Below are positions 1-8,220 of a stretch of 41,198 nt of DNA, piece after piece. Source of the stretch: an uncultured Alistipes sp. (GTDB lineage: Bacteria > Bacteroidota > Bacteroidia > Bacteroidales > Rikenellaceae). The stretch is from the NCBI GenBank assembly GCA_944321955.1, contig CALUNG010000016.1, positions 1 to 41,198 of the forward strand, given 5' to 3'. Made by a program: the position numbers and the translations under genes. How positions within the stretch are numbered: position 1 is the stretch's first letter; every line of letters starts with the position of its first letter. The notes below the pieces were generated by a model. It saw only the letters and a list, made by a program, of their open reading frames with translations. It had not been told where the DNA came from and did not search any database.

Positions 1-46
1 ACTACTCTTTCCTGCCGGCCATCAACTAACTGCCGGCCATGAATAA

Positions 47-85
47 ACAAGCCCGGGAAGATTGCTTCCCGGGCTTGTCGTTTTT
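47..85. terminator. Strong intrinsic terminator, probably bidirectional
   Basis: A perfect 14-bp stem (47-60 with 65-78) rich in GC, loop ATTG, is followed on the plus strand by CGTTTTT. It can end a plus-strand gene lying left of the window. It also lies just beyond the stop of the minus-strand operon that ends at 99, so it may serve both directions. Confidence 0.85.
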
Positions 86-98
86 ATGTATAGGTCGG

Positions 99-608
99 CT
101 ATTTTATTCTGGCGGCCGCTGCACTGCGTCTCAGCTCCTCGACGAACGCACGTCGTGAACGGCATGAAACATAGTACGTCTCTTCGTATATGGTTGTTAT
201 CTCGATGAAGTTACGCCATTCGGTCGCATATATTTCTATATGTCTCATGTTCTTCAGATCGACGAAATGGCCGTAGAAACCGAAAAATCCGCAACATCCG
301 AATATCGGCATCTTCCATCTCATTTCGCGTTTGCTGACGGCACGTACGGAAGCTATGTCGTGGAGCGGTATTTCGGTTATGTCGAGAATGCACCGTATCT
401 GCAACGACTCTTCGGTAATTACCAGCCTGCGTGGTATCGACATGCTCATCAGTGCGAACAGGGCTATGATGAACGAGGCGAACCATGCCGACATGTAACC
501 GCCCTCGTAGAGGTGCATCATCAGTATCAGCAGCAGTATGAATACGGCTATGTACACCGCAGTCCAATACCACGTGTTGCGTCCGGTCTTGTACTTGTAG
601 CTGCTCAT
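99..608 (-). CDS. PH-domain-like small membrane protein
   Basis: A 169-residue protein with two hydrophobic segments near the N-terminus (about residues 14-32 and 38-56). After these comes a soluble, beta-rich part with the pattern RRLVITEESLQIR and later IPLHDIASVRAV. This layout (paired helices, then a strand-rich domain starting 'I-T-E-E-S-L') resembles bacterial PH-like membrane proteins; I infer that fold and cannot assign a function. It is the last gene of a minus-strand operon: its ATG overlaps the ispD stop by 4 nt (ATGA), implying translational coupling. A strong hairpin lies at 47-78, just downstream of its stop. Confidence 0.7.
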   Translation of the reverse strand: MSSYKYKTGRNTWYWTAVYIAVFILLLILMMHLYEGGYMSAWFASFIIALFALMSMSIPRRLVITEESLQIRCILDITEIPLHDIASVRAVSKREMRWKMPIFGCCGFFGFYGHFVDLKNMRHIEIYATEWRNFIEITTIYEETYYVSCRSRRAFVEELRRSAAAARIK

Positions 609-1294
609 TGCTCTCTTGCGGCTATTATGGCTTCGGCGAGCGTGAGGTCGTCGGCCGTAGTTATCTTGATGTTGTTGCGTTCACCTTCGCACAATGTTAC
701 GACGGCACCGGAGCGCTCCACCACTGATGCATCGTCCGTAAGCGTCTGGTCGTATTCGATCCCGTATGCACGGCGGAGCAGTTGTGCGTCGAATATCTGC
801 GGGGTCTGTATCATCCTGAGCCGCGAGCGGTCCACCGGATGCGACGAGTCGCCGTCATCCATCATGCGGAACGAATCCACGGGAGCTACGGCCGGTATGG
901 CCGCACCGGATTCGATTGCCGCCTGTAGCGTACGAATGATCAGTTTTTTGGTTACAAGTGCCCTGACACCGTCGTGTACAGCTATGAAGCGCGTATCATC
1001 GCCCAGGGCTGCAATGCCGGCCTTGACCGAGTGGAAACGTTCGCTGCCGCCTGTTACGATGCGGTGGCGTGCCACGTCGAAACGGGCCGACAGATTTTTC
1101 CAGAAGTCGATCTGGTCCGCCGACAGGACGACGACTATGTCGGCCGCAGGCAAAGCCTCGGCGAAGGTATTTATTGTGCGCACGAGCAGGGGTTCGCCAC
1201 CCGCAATCATGAATTGCTTGGGTATGGCACCTCCCATGCGGCGGCCGCTTCCGGCTGCCACGATTACTGCTCCGATGTTGAGTTTCGCGTCCAT
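605..1294 (-). CDS. ispD: 2-C-methyl-D-erythritol 4-phosphate cytidylyltransferase
   Basis: IspD transfers CMP from CTP to methylerythritol phosphate, the third step of the MEP isoprenoid pathway, in the cytoplasm. The N-terminal nucleotide-binding signature VIVAAGSGRRMGG...PKQF lies at residues 10-28 and the conserved HDGVRALV near residues 107-114. I choose the ATG at 1294 (229 residues, normal for the family) because the sequence matches IspD from there. A longer frame upstream only adds residues shadowing the preceding gene. The start lies 31 nt inside the upstream PPOX-like gene, and the stop overlaps the downstream start, so it is embedded in a tight four-gene operon. IspE, a later enzyme of the same pathway, is encoded at 38788-39606. 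Confidence 0.95.
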   Translation of the reverse strand: MDAKLNIGAVIVAAGSGRRMGGAIPKQFMIAGGEPLLVRTINTFAEALPAADIVVVLSADQIDFWKNLSARFDVARHRIVTGGSERFHSVKAGIAALGDDTRFIAVHDGVRALVTKKLIIRTLQAAIESGAAIPAVAPVDSFRMMDDGDSSHPVDRSRLRMIQTPQIFDAQLLRRAYGIEYDQTLTDDASVVERSGAVVTLCEGERNNIKITTADDLTLAEAIIAAREQ

Positions 1295-1701
1295 GTCAGT
1301 TTCTTGCCGAATCCCAGTGTGTTGTCCGTAAGTTTCATGAAGTCGGGTGTCAATCGCCATATTTCGAGCTTGCCGACAGCAGCGGCGTACGGGAAACGTT
1401 TCACGTACGTCATGTAATCATCCTTGTCTCCGCGTCCGACCGTACCGCATATCTGCAAGCCCTGTACCTTGCCGACGATGCGGGTCTCGAGAACTATCGA
1501 TGCTGCCACTCTGGAGTCGGCCTCCATCTCGCGTGCATGCCGCGTCGTCCCGTCCGAAGTGAATACGAAAACGTTGCGCTTGCGGTCGTAGGCATAGAAG
1601 AGGTTCGCACAATATGGCAAGCCGTCGGCCGAAACCGTCGCAAGCGTCATGACGTGATGCCGCCCGATAAACCTTTCTATTGCAGTCTCCGTTTCAGCCA
1701 T
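1264..1701 (-). CDS. Pyridoxamine 5'-phosphate oxidase-like FMN-binding split-barrel protein
   Basis: A 145-residue protein beginning with the usual short-form pattern of this superfamily: an N-terminal helix, then HHVMTLATVSADGLPYCANLFYAYD, then FVFTSDGTTRHAREMEADSRVA. These correspond to the first strands of the flavin-binding split barrel and the R/H-containing segment. Members bind FMN, F420 or heme and many have no known substrate; this one looks like the YhbP-type short group, though that subgroup call is weak. It follows the M23 peptidase gene by 6 nt and overlaps ispD, so it is co-transcribed. There is no sign that it is a true PdxH, being too short. Confidence 0.85.
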   Translation of the reverse strand: MAETETAIERFIGRHHVMTLATVSADGLPYCANLFYAYDRKRNVFVFTSDGTTRHAREMEADSRVAASIVLETRIVGKVQGLQICGTVGRGDKDDYMTYVKRFPYAAAVGKLEIWRLTPDFMKLTDNTLGFGKKLTWTRNSTSEQ

Positions 1702-1707
1702 CGATCG

Positions 1708-2967
1708 TTACTGTTTGTTTATGACGATCGAGTCCAGTTGTACGATGCGCATGCTGTCGGGTACGTCACCGTTGAGCTCGGCCACGATGCGGTCGCGGAC
1801 GAACTCGAATGCTTCGCGATTTGCATCCGAAATAGGCTCGGTAGGCTCCTGCGGTATCTTGAGCGGGTTGATCGGCTTGCCGCCCTTCCATACGCGGAAG
1901 TCGAGGTGCGGGCCGGTCGAAAGTCCCGTGCTGCCGACGTAACCGATGATGTCGCCCTGCGAAACGCGTTTGCCCTGAACGATACCCTTGGCAAACTTGC
2001 TCAGGTGCAGGTATCCGGTCATCATTTTGTTGGCATGCTTGATCTTTATGGTGTTGCCGCCGCCTCCGCCCCATCCGCGGAAGGTTACCACACCGTCTGC
2101 GACGGCACGTACGGGCGTACCTTTCGGCGCTGCATAGTCGACGCCGTGATGCGGGCGGTAGCGCTTGAGTACGGGATGGTATCGTGCGTTGGAGAATTTC
2201 GAACTTATGCGGGTGAACTTCAGTGGAGCCTTTAGCATCTGCTTGCGCAGGCTGGCGCCGTCATACTCCCAGTACTGTATCTTGTCGCCCTGCTTGAACG
2301 GTATGGCGTATATATCCTTGCCTCCGTGGTGGAACTTTGCTCCCCAGATCCGGCCTACACCGACCGAAAGCGTGTCGACGAACTTTTCGTCGTATATGAC
2401 TGTGAAGTTGTCGCCCTTCTGTACGCCGAAGAAGTCGACAGTCCATTGATATACGTCCTCGAGTTCGGCAGCCAGCGAGTAGGGCAGACTGTCCTTGATG
2501 ATCGCTCCCCAGAGCGAGCTCTCGATTTCGGCACTGCGTTTGGTACGGCGCAGAGTTATGGGACGCTCTCCCGTGCGTACGCTCACCGAATCGCCGACGA
2601 ACCCGAATACGACATAATTGGTGATGTCCTTGTCGTACACGAGGTAATCGAGACGCGATGCGATGGAGTCTTCGAGCAGAAATGCCGTATAGCTGTTGCC
2701 GGCGCGTATCTGGCGCAACGGAAAGATCTCGCGCGAGGCCTTGTCGAGCTGGTCGACTGTCTTGGCCGATATGCCGTAGTTGAACAGTATGTCGCTCAGG
2801 GTTTGTCCGTATTTGACTTCGTCGCGTTCGAGCGTATAGTCGTCGGCGATGATTCCATATTCGATTTTGTGTTGTTCTTCGACCGGCTGCTCCTTTTTCT
2901 GTGGTGTGCAGGCTACGGTCAGGCCGAGCGCGGCCACCGTAAATAGTTTTATGGCATTGTGTTTCAT
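1708..2967 (-). CDS. M23 family metallopeptidase lipoprotein (peptidoglycan hydrolase-like)
   Basis: The ATG at 2967 gives 419 residues with a lipoprotein signal ending LTVAC (Cys20). A -7 promoter box sits at 2974-2981, so the longer frame upstream is not the real start. Residues about 40-110 form a LysM/OapA-like region (KYGQTLSDILFNYGI). The LytM/M23 domain follows: HHGVDYAAPKGTPVRAV holds the HxxxD zinc motif, MTGYLHLS the second His, and GPHLDFRVW the last motif. There HxH is replaced by HxD (His354, Asp356), an unusual third zinc ligand. It is probably a periplasmic murein endopeptidase or divisome activator. It is the first gene of the operon that continues with the PPOX-like protein, ispD and the PH-like protein. 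Confidence 0.92.
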   Translation of the reverse strand: MKHNAIKLFTVAALGLTVACTPQKKEQPVEEQHKIEYGIIADDYTLERDEVKYGQTLSDILFNYGISAKTVDQLDKASREIFPLRQIRAGNSYTAFLLEDSIASRLDYLVYDKDITNYVVFGFVGDSVSVRTGERPITLRRTKRSAEIESSLWGAIIKDSLPYSLAAELEDVYQWTVDFFGVQKGDNFTVIYDEKFVDTLSVGVGRIWGAKFHHGGKDIYAIPFKQGDKIQYWEYDGASLRKQMLKAPLKFTRISSKFSNARYHPVLKRYRPHHGVDYAAPKGTPVRAVADGVVTFRGWGGGGGNTIKIKHANKMMTGYLHLSKFAKGIVQGKRVSQGDIIGYVGSTGLSTGPHLDFRVWKGGKPINPLKIPQEPTEPISDANREAFEFVRDRIVAELNGDVPDSMRIVQLDSIVINKQ

Positions 2968-2973
2968 ATCACG

Positions 2974-2981
2974 CAAAAGTA
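2974..2981 (-). promoter_or_regulatory. -7 box TACTTTTG for the M23 operon
   Basis: Read on the minus strand, TACTTTTG matches the Bacteroidota -7 consensus TAnnTTTG and ends only 6 nt before the ATG at 2967. Transcription would therefore start at or next to the start codon. No convincing -33 TTTG was found. Confidence 0.55.
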
Positions 2982-3063
2982 CGAAAAAAAAACGAGAAGG
3001 GGGCATGACATCCGGTATTTTGACATTGCTATTTGGTCGGTTCGGCGGTTTTGGCTCCAAAGT

Positions 3064-3094
3064 TTTGGCATTAGAGCTATTTTTGTTATCTTTG
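3064..3094 (+). promoter_or_regulatory. Promoter of lpxK-punA-ssb operon
   Basis: TTTG at 3064-3067, a 19-nt spacer, then TATCTTTG at 3087-3094: both elements and the spacing fit the Bacteroidota housekeeping promoter. It lies 18 nt before the ATG at 3113 and so supports that start rather than the longer open frame. Confidence 0.8.
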
Positions 3095-3112
3095 AAAAAT
3101 AGTTCGGACGTA

Positions 3113-4153
3113 ATGGCGGATTTTTTTAAGAAAATAGCGGCTTGTTGTTATGAAATGGGGGTACGTTTCCGCCATTTTCTCTTCGACACGGGCGTGCTCA
3201 AGAGCGAAAAGTTCGATATTCCGATAATATGTGTCGGCAACATAACCGTAGGAGGTACGGGCAAGACCCCGACGGCCGAGATGATTGTCGACTACATGTC
3301 GCAACATTATCATGTGGCCCTGCTGTCGCGCGGATACGGCCGCCGTACCCGCGGATATCGCGAGGTGTCTCTCTCGGATTCGTACCGCGATGTGGGTGAT
3401 GAACCGTTGCAGATCAAGTTCAAATATCCGCAGACGGTGGTGGTAGTGTGTGAGAAACGCGTCAATGGCATACGCCGCATCATGGCCGAACATCCCGAGG
3501 TCGATCTGATAGTCATGGACGACGGATTCCAGCACCGCTATGTAGAGCCGCGCGTCAATGTCATTGTCGTGGATTCGACGCGCCCCGTGGAGCACGATCA
3601 CATGTTGCCCTACGGTACGTTGCGGGATGTGCGTTCGTCGCTCGACCGTGCGCACTACTTCATAGTCACCAAGTGCAGCGACAGCATGTCGCCGCTCGAC
3701 CGCATGCTCATGCGCAAGGAGCTGCGCCACATAGCGTATCAGCGTATCTATTTCATGCGTTACGAATCGCTGCCTATGCGTCCCGTTTTCGCCGATGCAA
3801 GGGGTGAAGGCGTACCGAACTTCAGCGAGGTCATAGCGATGTCCGGAATAGGCAATCCCATGGTTTTCATTCGCGGATTGAGGCTGCATTACCGTGTCGT
3901 GGACGAATTGAGGTTCGACGACCACCATGTCTATCGTGTACGCGACCTGCATGCAATGGAACGGATGTTGGATCAGCATCCCGATGCCTATATCGTTACG
4001 ACCGAAAAGGATGCCGTGAAGATATTCGGCAGCCGCAAGGTTTCGGAAAGGTTGCGCGACAGATTGTATTATGTTCCCGTAAGAATGACTTATATCGAGG
4101 AGTCCGACAAGGATTTCCTCCAAAATTTGGAAAAAGATGTTAGAGGAGATTAA
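3113..4153 (+). CDS. lpxK: Tetraacyldisaccharide 4'-kinase
   Basis: LpxK phosphorylates the 4' position of the tetraacyldisaccharide 1-phosphate precursor to make lipid IVA, at the inner face of the inner membrane. The P-loop NITVGGTGKTP is preceded by PIICVG (residues about 39-53). Other family marks are LLSRGYGRRTRGY, GDEPLQIKFK and the DDGFQHR motif (Walker B region). The protein is 346 residues, the normal length. The ATG at 3113 fits both the promoter box ending at 3094 and the family start. The 3' end overlaps punA by 17 nt. Confidence 0.95.
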   Translation: MADFFKKIAACCYEMGVRFRHFLFDTGVLKSEKFDIPIICVGNITVGGTGKTPTAEMIVDYMSQHYHVALLSRGYGRRTRGYREVSLSDSYRDVGDEPLQIKFKYPQTVVVVCEKRVNGIRRIMAEHPEVDLIVMDDGFQHRYVEPRVNVIVVDSTRPVEHDHMLPYGTLRDVRSSLDRAHYFIVTKCSDSMSPLDRMLMRKELRHIAYQRIYFMRYESLPMRPVFADARGEGVPNFSEVIAMSGIGNPMVFIRGLRLHYRVVDELRFDDHHVYRVRDLHAMERMLDQHPDAYIVTTEKDAVKIFGSRKVSERLRDRLYYVPVRMTYIEESDKDFLQNLEKDVRGD

Positions 4154-4943
4154 GAAAACGGCCGACTTCATAAAGGCTCGGACCGAAAACTTCACGCCCG
4201 AAGTCGGGATCATTCTCGGCACGGGGCTCGGCGATTTTGCCGACAATATCGACGAACGCTATTCGCTCGACTACAAGGAGATTCCCGGATTCCCCGTATC
4301 GACGGTCGAGGGCCACAAGGGTCGCCTGATCTTCGGCACGATCGAAGGACGCAGGGTAGTGGCCATGCAGGGACGTTTCCATTACTATGAGGGATATACG
4401 ATGCAGCAGGTGACATTCCCAGTCAGGGTGATGAAGCTGCTGGGAATCGAGTATCTGTTCGTTTCGAATGCCAGTGGCGGTATCAATCCGACGTTCCGCG
4501 TCGGCGATCTGATGATAATCACCGACCACATCAACCTGATGCCGAATCCGTTGATCGGCAGGAACCTGTCCGAACTCGGACCGCGTTTTCCGGACATGCA
4601 CAACTGCTATGACCGCGGGCTGATAGCCAAAGCCACGGCAATAGCAGAGGAGGCCAACATCAAACTGCAGTATGGCGTATACGTGGGCAGTACCGGACCT
4701 ACTTTCGAGACGCAGGCCGAATACCGCTATTTCAAGAGTATCGGCGGCGATGCGGCCGGCATGTCGACCGTTCCCGAGGTGATCGTGGCGCGCCACATGT
4801 CCTTACCCGTATTTGCCGTATCGGTCATCACAAACTGCGGTCTGAGCGACGAGAAGGGAGATCATGAGGATGTGCAGCGCCAGGGACGGAAGGCCGGCGT
4901 GAAGATGGCCGAACTCTTCGTGAAACTGTTAAAACAATTGTAA
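4137..4943 (+). CDS. punA: Purine nucleoside phosphorylase
   Basis: This enzyme cleaves purine nucleosides with phosphate into base and ribose 1-phosphate (salvage). At 268 residues it fits the trimeric PNP/MTAP family. Marks include the phosphate-binding ILGTGLGDF near residue 26 and VEGHKGRL. NASGGINPTFRVGDLMIITDHINL, around residue 110, holds the conserved ribose/phosphate loop. GPTFETQAEYRYF and AAGMSTVPEVIVARHM lie near the C-terminal half. It starts inside the end of lpxK and is followed 1 nt later by ssb, so it is the middle gene of a three-gene operon. The functional link with its neighbours is not obvious. Confidence 0.95.
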   Translation: MLEEIKKTADFIKARTENFTPEVGIILGTGLGDFADNIDERYSLDYKEIPGFPVSTVEGHKGRLIFGTIEGRRVVAMQGRFHYYEGYTMQQVTFPVRVMKLLGIEYLFVSNASGGINPTFRVGDLMIITDHINLMPNPLIGRNLSELGPRFPDMHNCYDRGLIAKATAIAEEANIKLQYGVYVGSTGPTFETQAEYRYFKSIGGDAAGMSTVPEVIVARHMSLPVFAVSVITNCGLSDEKGDHEDVQRQGRKAGVKMAELFVKLLKQL

Positions 4944-4944
4944 T

Positions 4945-5421
4945 ATGATCAACAAAGTAATACTTGTGGGCAATGTAGGTATGGATCCCGAAGTCCGCAC
5001 GACCGAATCGGGGGTCAAGGTGGCGCGTATACGTCTTGCCACGACCGAACGACTTTTCGACCGTCAGGCCAATGAAACCAAGGAGCATACCGAATGGCAT
5101 ACCGTCACATTGTGGCGCGGTCTGGCCGATGTGGTCGACAAATATGTGCGCAAGGGATCGCAGCTCTATATCGAGGGGCGCCTGCGTACACGCGAGTGGA
5201 CCGACAAGGATAACCAGAAACGTTACACGACCGAGATTCTGGCCGATGACATGAAACTGCTGGGCCGCCGCGGCGACAACCAGCAGCAACAGCAGCAGCC
5301 GTCTTATTCGTCATCGCAGAACTCCGGCGGATATTCCCGTCCGGCACAGGCACCGGCACCTCAGCCGCAACAGCAGCCTATTGCGGCACCGGCGGAGGAC
5401 CCGGACGATCTGCCGTTCTGA
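4945..5421 (+). CDS. ssb: Single-stranded DNA-binding protein
   Basis: A 158-residue SSB. The OB fold (MINKVILVGNVGMDPEVR, then WHTVTLWRGLADVVDKYVRKGSQLYIEGRL) occupies about residues 1-110. It is followed by a low-complexity linker rich in Gln, Ser and Pro, and ends with the acidic tip DPDDLPF that docks repair and replication partners. It binds ssDNA as a tetramer. Last gene of the lpxK-punA-ssb operon, followed by a perfect 16-bp hairpin at 5442-5478. Confidence 0.96.
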   Translation: MINKVILVGNVGMDPEVRTTESGVKVARIRLATTERLFDRQANETKEHTEWHTVTLWRGLADVVDKYVRKGSQLYIEGRLRTREWTDKDNQKRYTTEILADDMKLLGRRGDNQQQQQQPSYSSSQNSGGYSRPAQAPAPQPQQQPIAAPAEDPDDLPF

Positions 5422-5441
5422 CGGCACCATTCCAGAAATGA

Positions 5442-5478
5442 AAACGGGAGCGATTCTACACAAGAATCGCTCCCGTTT
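5442..5478. terminator. Perfect 16-bp hairpin after ssb
   Basis: Stem 5442-5457 with 5463-5478 and a 5-nt loop ACACA. The downstream run on the plus strand is only GTTTGT, so it relies on stem strength. It ends ssb and probably also blocks read-through from the convergent peptidase gene. Confidence 0.8.
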
Positions 5479-5487
5479 GTCGTAAGA

Positions 5488-5518
5488 ATAATGCCGGAAG
5501 AGTCTCTTCCGGCATTAT
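5488..5518. terminator. Perfect 14-bp hairpin before the M13 peptidase stop
   Basis: Stem 5488-5501 with 5505-5518 and a 3-nt loop. It lies 12 nt beyond the stop of the minus-strand gene that ends at 5531, so it is probably that gene's terminator. No long T run follows on either strand. Confidence 0.7.
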
Positions 5519-5530
5519 GATATCAGGTTG

Positions 5531-7561
5531 TTACCAGATGATTACGCGCTCCTTTTCGGGCATGAACATCGCTCCGTCCGTAATGCCGAAGGCATCGTAG
5601 AACTCCTGAATGTTACGCAGCGTGGCGTTGACACGCCACTTGCCGAGCGAGTGAACGTCGAGCTTGGTCAGGCGGGCAATCTCCTCGTCGCGGATGTTCT
5701 GCGCCCACAGCGTCGCATATCCCAGATAGAAACGCTGCTCGGCCGTAAATCCGTCGATCGGGGCCGGCTTGTTGTCCCCGAGAGCATTCTGCAGGGCCGT
5801 GTAGGCTATGCGCAGACCTCCCTGATCGGCTATGTTCTCGCCGAGGCACAATGCACCGTCGGCGTGGAGCGCGGGCTGTCCGTCCTTTGCGGGAAGAACC
5901 TCGATGGCGTTGAACTGCTCGACCAGTATGTCGGTCTTCTTCTTGAAGGCTTCGGCATCTGCATCGGTCCACCAGTTGTTCATGTTGCCGTCCTTGTCGA
6001 ACTGACGACCCTGATCGTCGAATCCGTGCGTCATCTCGTGGCCGATAACTACGCCTATGGCACCATAGTTCACGGCGTCATCGGCATCGGGATTGTAGAA
6101 AGGCGGCTGAAGTATAGCGGCAGGGAAGCATATCTCGTTGCTGCCGGGGTTGTAGTATGCATTGACGGTCTGTGGCGACATGAACCATTCGCTCTTGTCC
6201 ACGGGTTTGCCGAGTTTCGAGAGGTTGTCGGCCGTATACCACTTGCCGATGGCTACGATGTTGTCCCAGTATGATTTCTTGGGATCTACCGTAAGGGTGG
6301 AGTAGTCCTTCCACTTGTCGGGATAACCTATCTTTACGGTGAAGGAAGCCAGTTTCTCCTGAGCGCGGGCCTTCGTTTCGTCGCTCATCCAGTCGAGAGC
6401 CGCGATGTGCTGGCCGAGAGCCGTCTGAAGGTTCTTTACCAGTTCGAGCATGCGGGCCTTGTCCTTCTCCGAGAAGTATTTGGCAACGTAGATCTCGCCT
6501 ACGGCCTCGCCGAGCGATCCGTTGGGTACGGACATGGCGCGCTTCCAGCGGGGTTGAATCTCCTGCTTGCCCGACATGGTCTTGCCGTAGAAGTCGAACG
6601 ATGCGTTTACGAAGTCATCGCTGAGGTAGCTTGCGGCGCTGTTGATATACTGTGCAGCCAGATAGTGGGCTATCTTCTCTACCGGAGCCGTCTTCAGAAT
6701 CTTGTTTGCTGCCTCGATCGACGACTGTTGCGTTACTATTATCGTGTCGAAGTCGCCGAGACCGACAAGCTTGTAGTACTCGGCCCAGTTCAGTGCGTCG
6801 TATTTCTTCTCGAAATCGGCTCTGGAGACGGGATTGTACTGAGCCTGCATGTCGCGAAGCTGAACGTTCGACCAGAATGCCTCGGCAAGCGTCGTCTCGA
6901 TCTCCATTACATCGTTCACGGCTTCGCCGACTTCACTCTCGGGCATGCCGACAAGGGTGAACAGTTTGTTCAGGTACTCTTTGTATGCCGTACGTATCTG
7001 CTCGTTTTCAGAAGTCAGATAGTAGTCGCGGTCACCCATTCCGAGTCCGCTCTGACTCGCATATACGGTGTTCATGCTGCTGTTCTTCAGGTCGGCATCG
7101 ACTCCTATGCCGAAGAACGGATTTGCCGTGGATGCATGCATCTCGGCAATGGCTGCGGTCAGCTCGCTGCGATCGCTGATCTTGAGCAGACGATCGACAC
7201 CCGCAAGAACAGGAGTTGCTCCCTCGGCGTTAAGACGAACGGAGTCGAGTCCCATTTTATAGAGGTCGGATATTTTCTGCTCGACGCTACCCGGTTCGGC
7301 CGTCTTCTCGGCCATCTCCTTGAAAAGTTCGTTGATGCGAACCTTGTTGTTCTCGCCGATAACATCGAATGCACCGTAACGGCTGTATTCGGGCTTGAGC
7401 GGGTTGCGCTGCTGCCAGCCTCCGGTAGCATACTGGTAGAAGTCCTCGTTCGGAGCAACCGACAGATCGAAATTGTTCATGTCGATTGCCGGGACCTTGC
7501 TCTGTTGCTCCTGACAGCCGGCCAGAATCGCGGCTGTGGCTAAAAGAATAAGTCTCTTCAT
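5531..7561 (-). CDS. pepO: M13 family (neprilysin/PepO-like) metallopeptidase lipoprotein
   Basis: A zinc endopeptidase of the neprilysin family, 676 residues from the ATG at 7561. The N-terminus MKRLILLATAAILAGCQEQ has a lipobox with Cys15, so it is a lipoprotein of the periplasm or surface. The N-terminal M13 domain begins near FDLSVAPNEDFYQYATGGW. The catalytic domain holds VIGHEMTHGFDDQGRQFD (HExxH zinc motif) and GENIADQGGL (ExxxD, third zinc ligand). The C-terminus ends VIIW, close to the CxxW end of the family but without the Cys. It is likely a single-gene transcript; the deaminase gene lies 127 nt upstream. Confidence 0.93.
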   Translation of the reverse strand: MKRLILLATAAILAGCQEQQSKVPAIDMNNFDLSVAPNEDFYQYATGGWQQRNPLKPEYSRYGAFDVIGENNKVRINELFKEMAEKTAEPGSVEQKISDLYKMGLDSVRLNAEGATPVLAGVDRLLKISDRSELTAAIAEMHASTANPFFGIGVDADLKNSSMNTVYASQSGLGMGDRDYYLTSENEQIRTAYKEYLNKLFTLVGMPESEVGEAVNDVMEIETTLAEAFWSNVQLRDMQAQYNPVSRADFEKKYDALNWAEYYKLVGLGDFDTIIVTQQSSIEAANKILKTAPVEKIAHYLAAQYINSAASYLSDDFVNASFDFYGKTMSGKQEIQPRWKRAMSVPNGSLGEAVGEIYVAKYFSEKDKARMLELVKNLQTALGQHIAALDWMSDETKARAQEKLASFTVKIGYPDKWKDYSTLTVDPKKSYWDNIVAIGKWYTADNLSKLGKPVDKSEWFMSPQTVNAYYNPGSNEICFPAAILQPPFYNPDADDAVNYGAIGVVIGHEMTHGFDDQGRQFDKDGNMNNWWTDADAEAFKKKTDILVEQFNAIEVLPAKDGQPALHADGALCLGENIADQGGLRIAYTALQNALGDNKPAPIDGFTAEQRFYLGYATLWAQNIRDEEIARLTKLDVHSLGKWRVNATLRNIQEFYDAFGITDGAMFMPEKERVIIW

Positions 7562-7688
7562 ATCGTTATGATTTGTTGTGATATCCATATGTGTATGAAC
7601 CGCGCTTTTGCTCGCCGCAGGTCCTTTAAATAAACGTACGTGTCCTCGGAAAATTATATATGCGGCACTATTATGTGCGTCTTGAATC

Positions 7689-8126
7689 TTATTGTTCGTC
7701 GAGTTGGATCTGCACGCACTCGATACCTACTCTGCCGAGCAGGTCAAGACCCTCGTTCGAGCGGTAGTTGTCGCTGAAGACCACACGTTTGATACCGGCC
7801 TGTATTATCAGTTTGGAACACTCGAGGCACGGTGCTGCCGTAATGTACAATGTGGCTCCGTCGCAGTTGTTGGCGCTTTTTGCCACTTTGGTTATGGCAT
7901 TGGCTTCGGCGTGCAGTACGTATGGTTTGGTCTTGCCTTCGGCATCCTCGCAGATATTCTCGAATCCCGAGGGCGTACCGTTGTATCCGTCAGATATGAT
8001 CATCTTGTCCTTGACGATCAGGGCTCCTACTTTGCGGCGTACGCAATATGAATTCTCGGCCCATATACGGGCCATGCGCAGATATCGTTCATCCAACTGA
8101 CGCTGTTTCTCTTCGGCGTATCCCAT
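7689..8126 (-). CDS. Deoxycytidylate (dCMP) deaminase-like zinc deaminase
   Basis: A 145-residue zinc deaminase of the ComEB/dCMP deaminase group, which makes dUMP for thymidylate synthesis. The zinc motif is intact: HAEANAI (His ligand and catalytic Glu) and, about 27 residues on, PCLECSKLI (two Cys ligands). RKVGALIVKDKMIISDGYNGTPSGFEN near residue 34 is the nucleotide-binding segment typical of dCMP rather than tRNA or cytosine deaminases. It stands between secA and the M13 peptidase gene, separated from secA by a hairpin at 8173-8204. Confidence 0.9.
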   Translation of the reverse strand: MGYAEEKQRQLDERYLRMARIWAENSYCVRRKVGALIVKDKMIISDGYNGTPSGFENICEDAEGKTKPYVLHAEANAITKVAKSANNCDGATLYITAAPCLECSKLIIQAGIKRVVFSDNYRSNEGLDLLGRVGIECVQIQLDEQ

Positions 8127-8172
8127 TTGGGTTCTGTTTGATTGATTGTAGTTGCGTTGTTTTCAAAGGTTT

Positions 8173-8204
8173 GGCCCCGGATTCACATGCGGTGCTCCGG
8201 GGCC
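8173..8204. terminator. GC-rich hairpin between secA and the deaminase gene
   Basis: Perfect 9-bp stem GGCCCCGGA (8173-8181) with TCCGGGGCC (8196-8204) and a 14-nt loop, 17 nt after the secA stop on the minus strand. There is no clear T run, so termination may be partial. Confidence 0.55.
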
Positions 8205-8220
8205 ATTGTCTTTTGTTGCA

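Noticed and set aside
12-40. Direct repeat CTGCCGGCCAT (12-22 and 30-40) at the left edge
   Set aside because: Too short and too close to the window edge to interpret. The first copy may lie at the end of an upstream gene (YSFLPAIN then stop), but no gene can be claimed.
240-1331. Long plus-strand open frame (363 codons) over ispD and its neighbours
   Set aside because: Antisense shadow of the minus-strand operon; the protein is low in hydrophobic order, rich in Arg, Ser and Cys, and has no motif.
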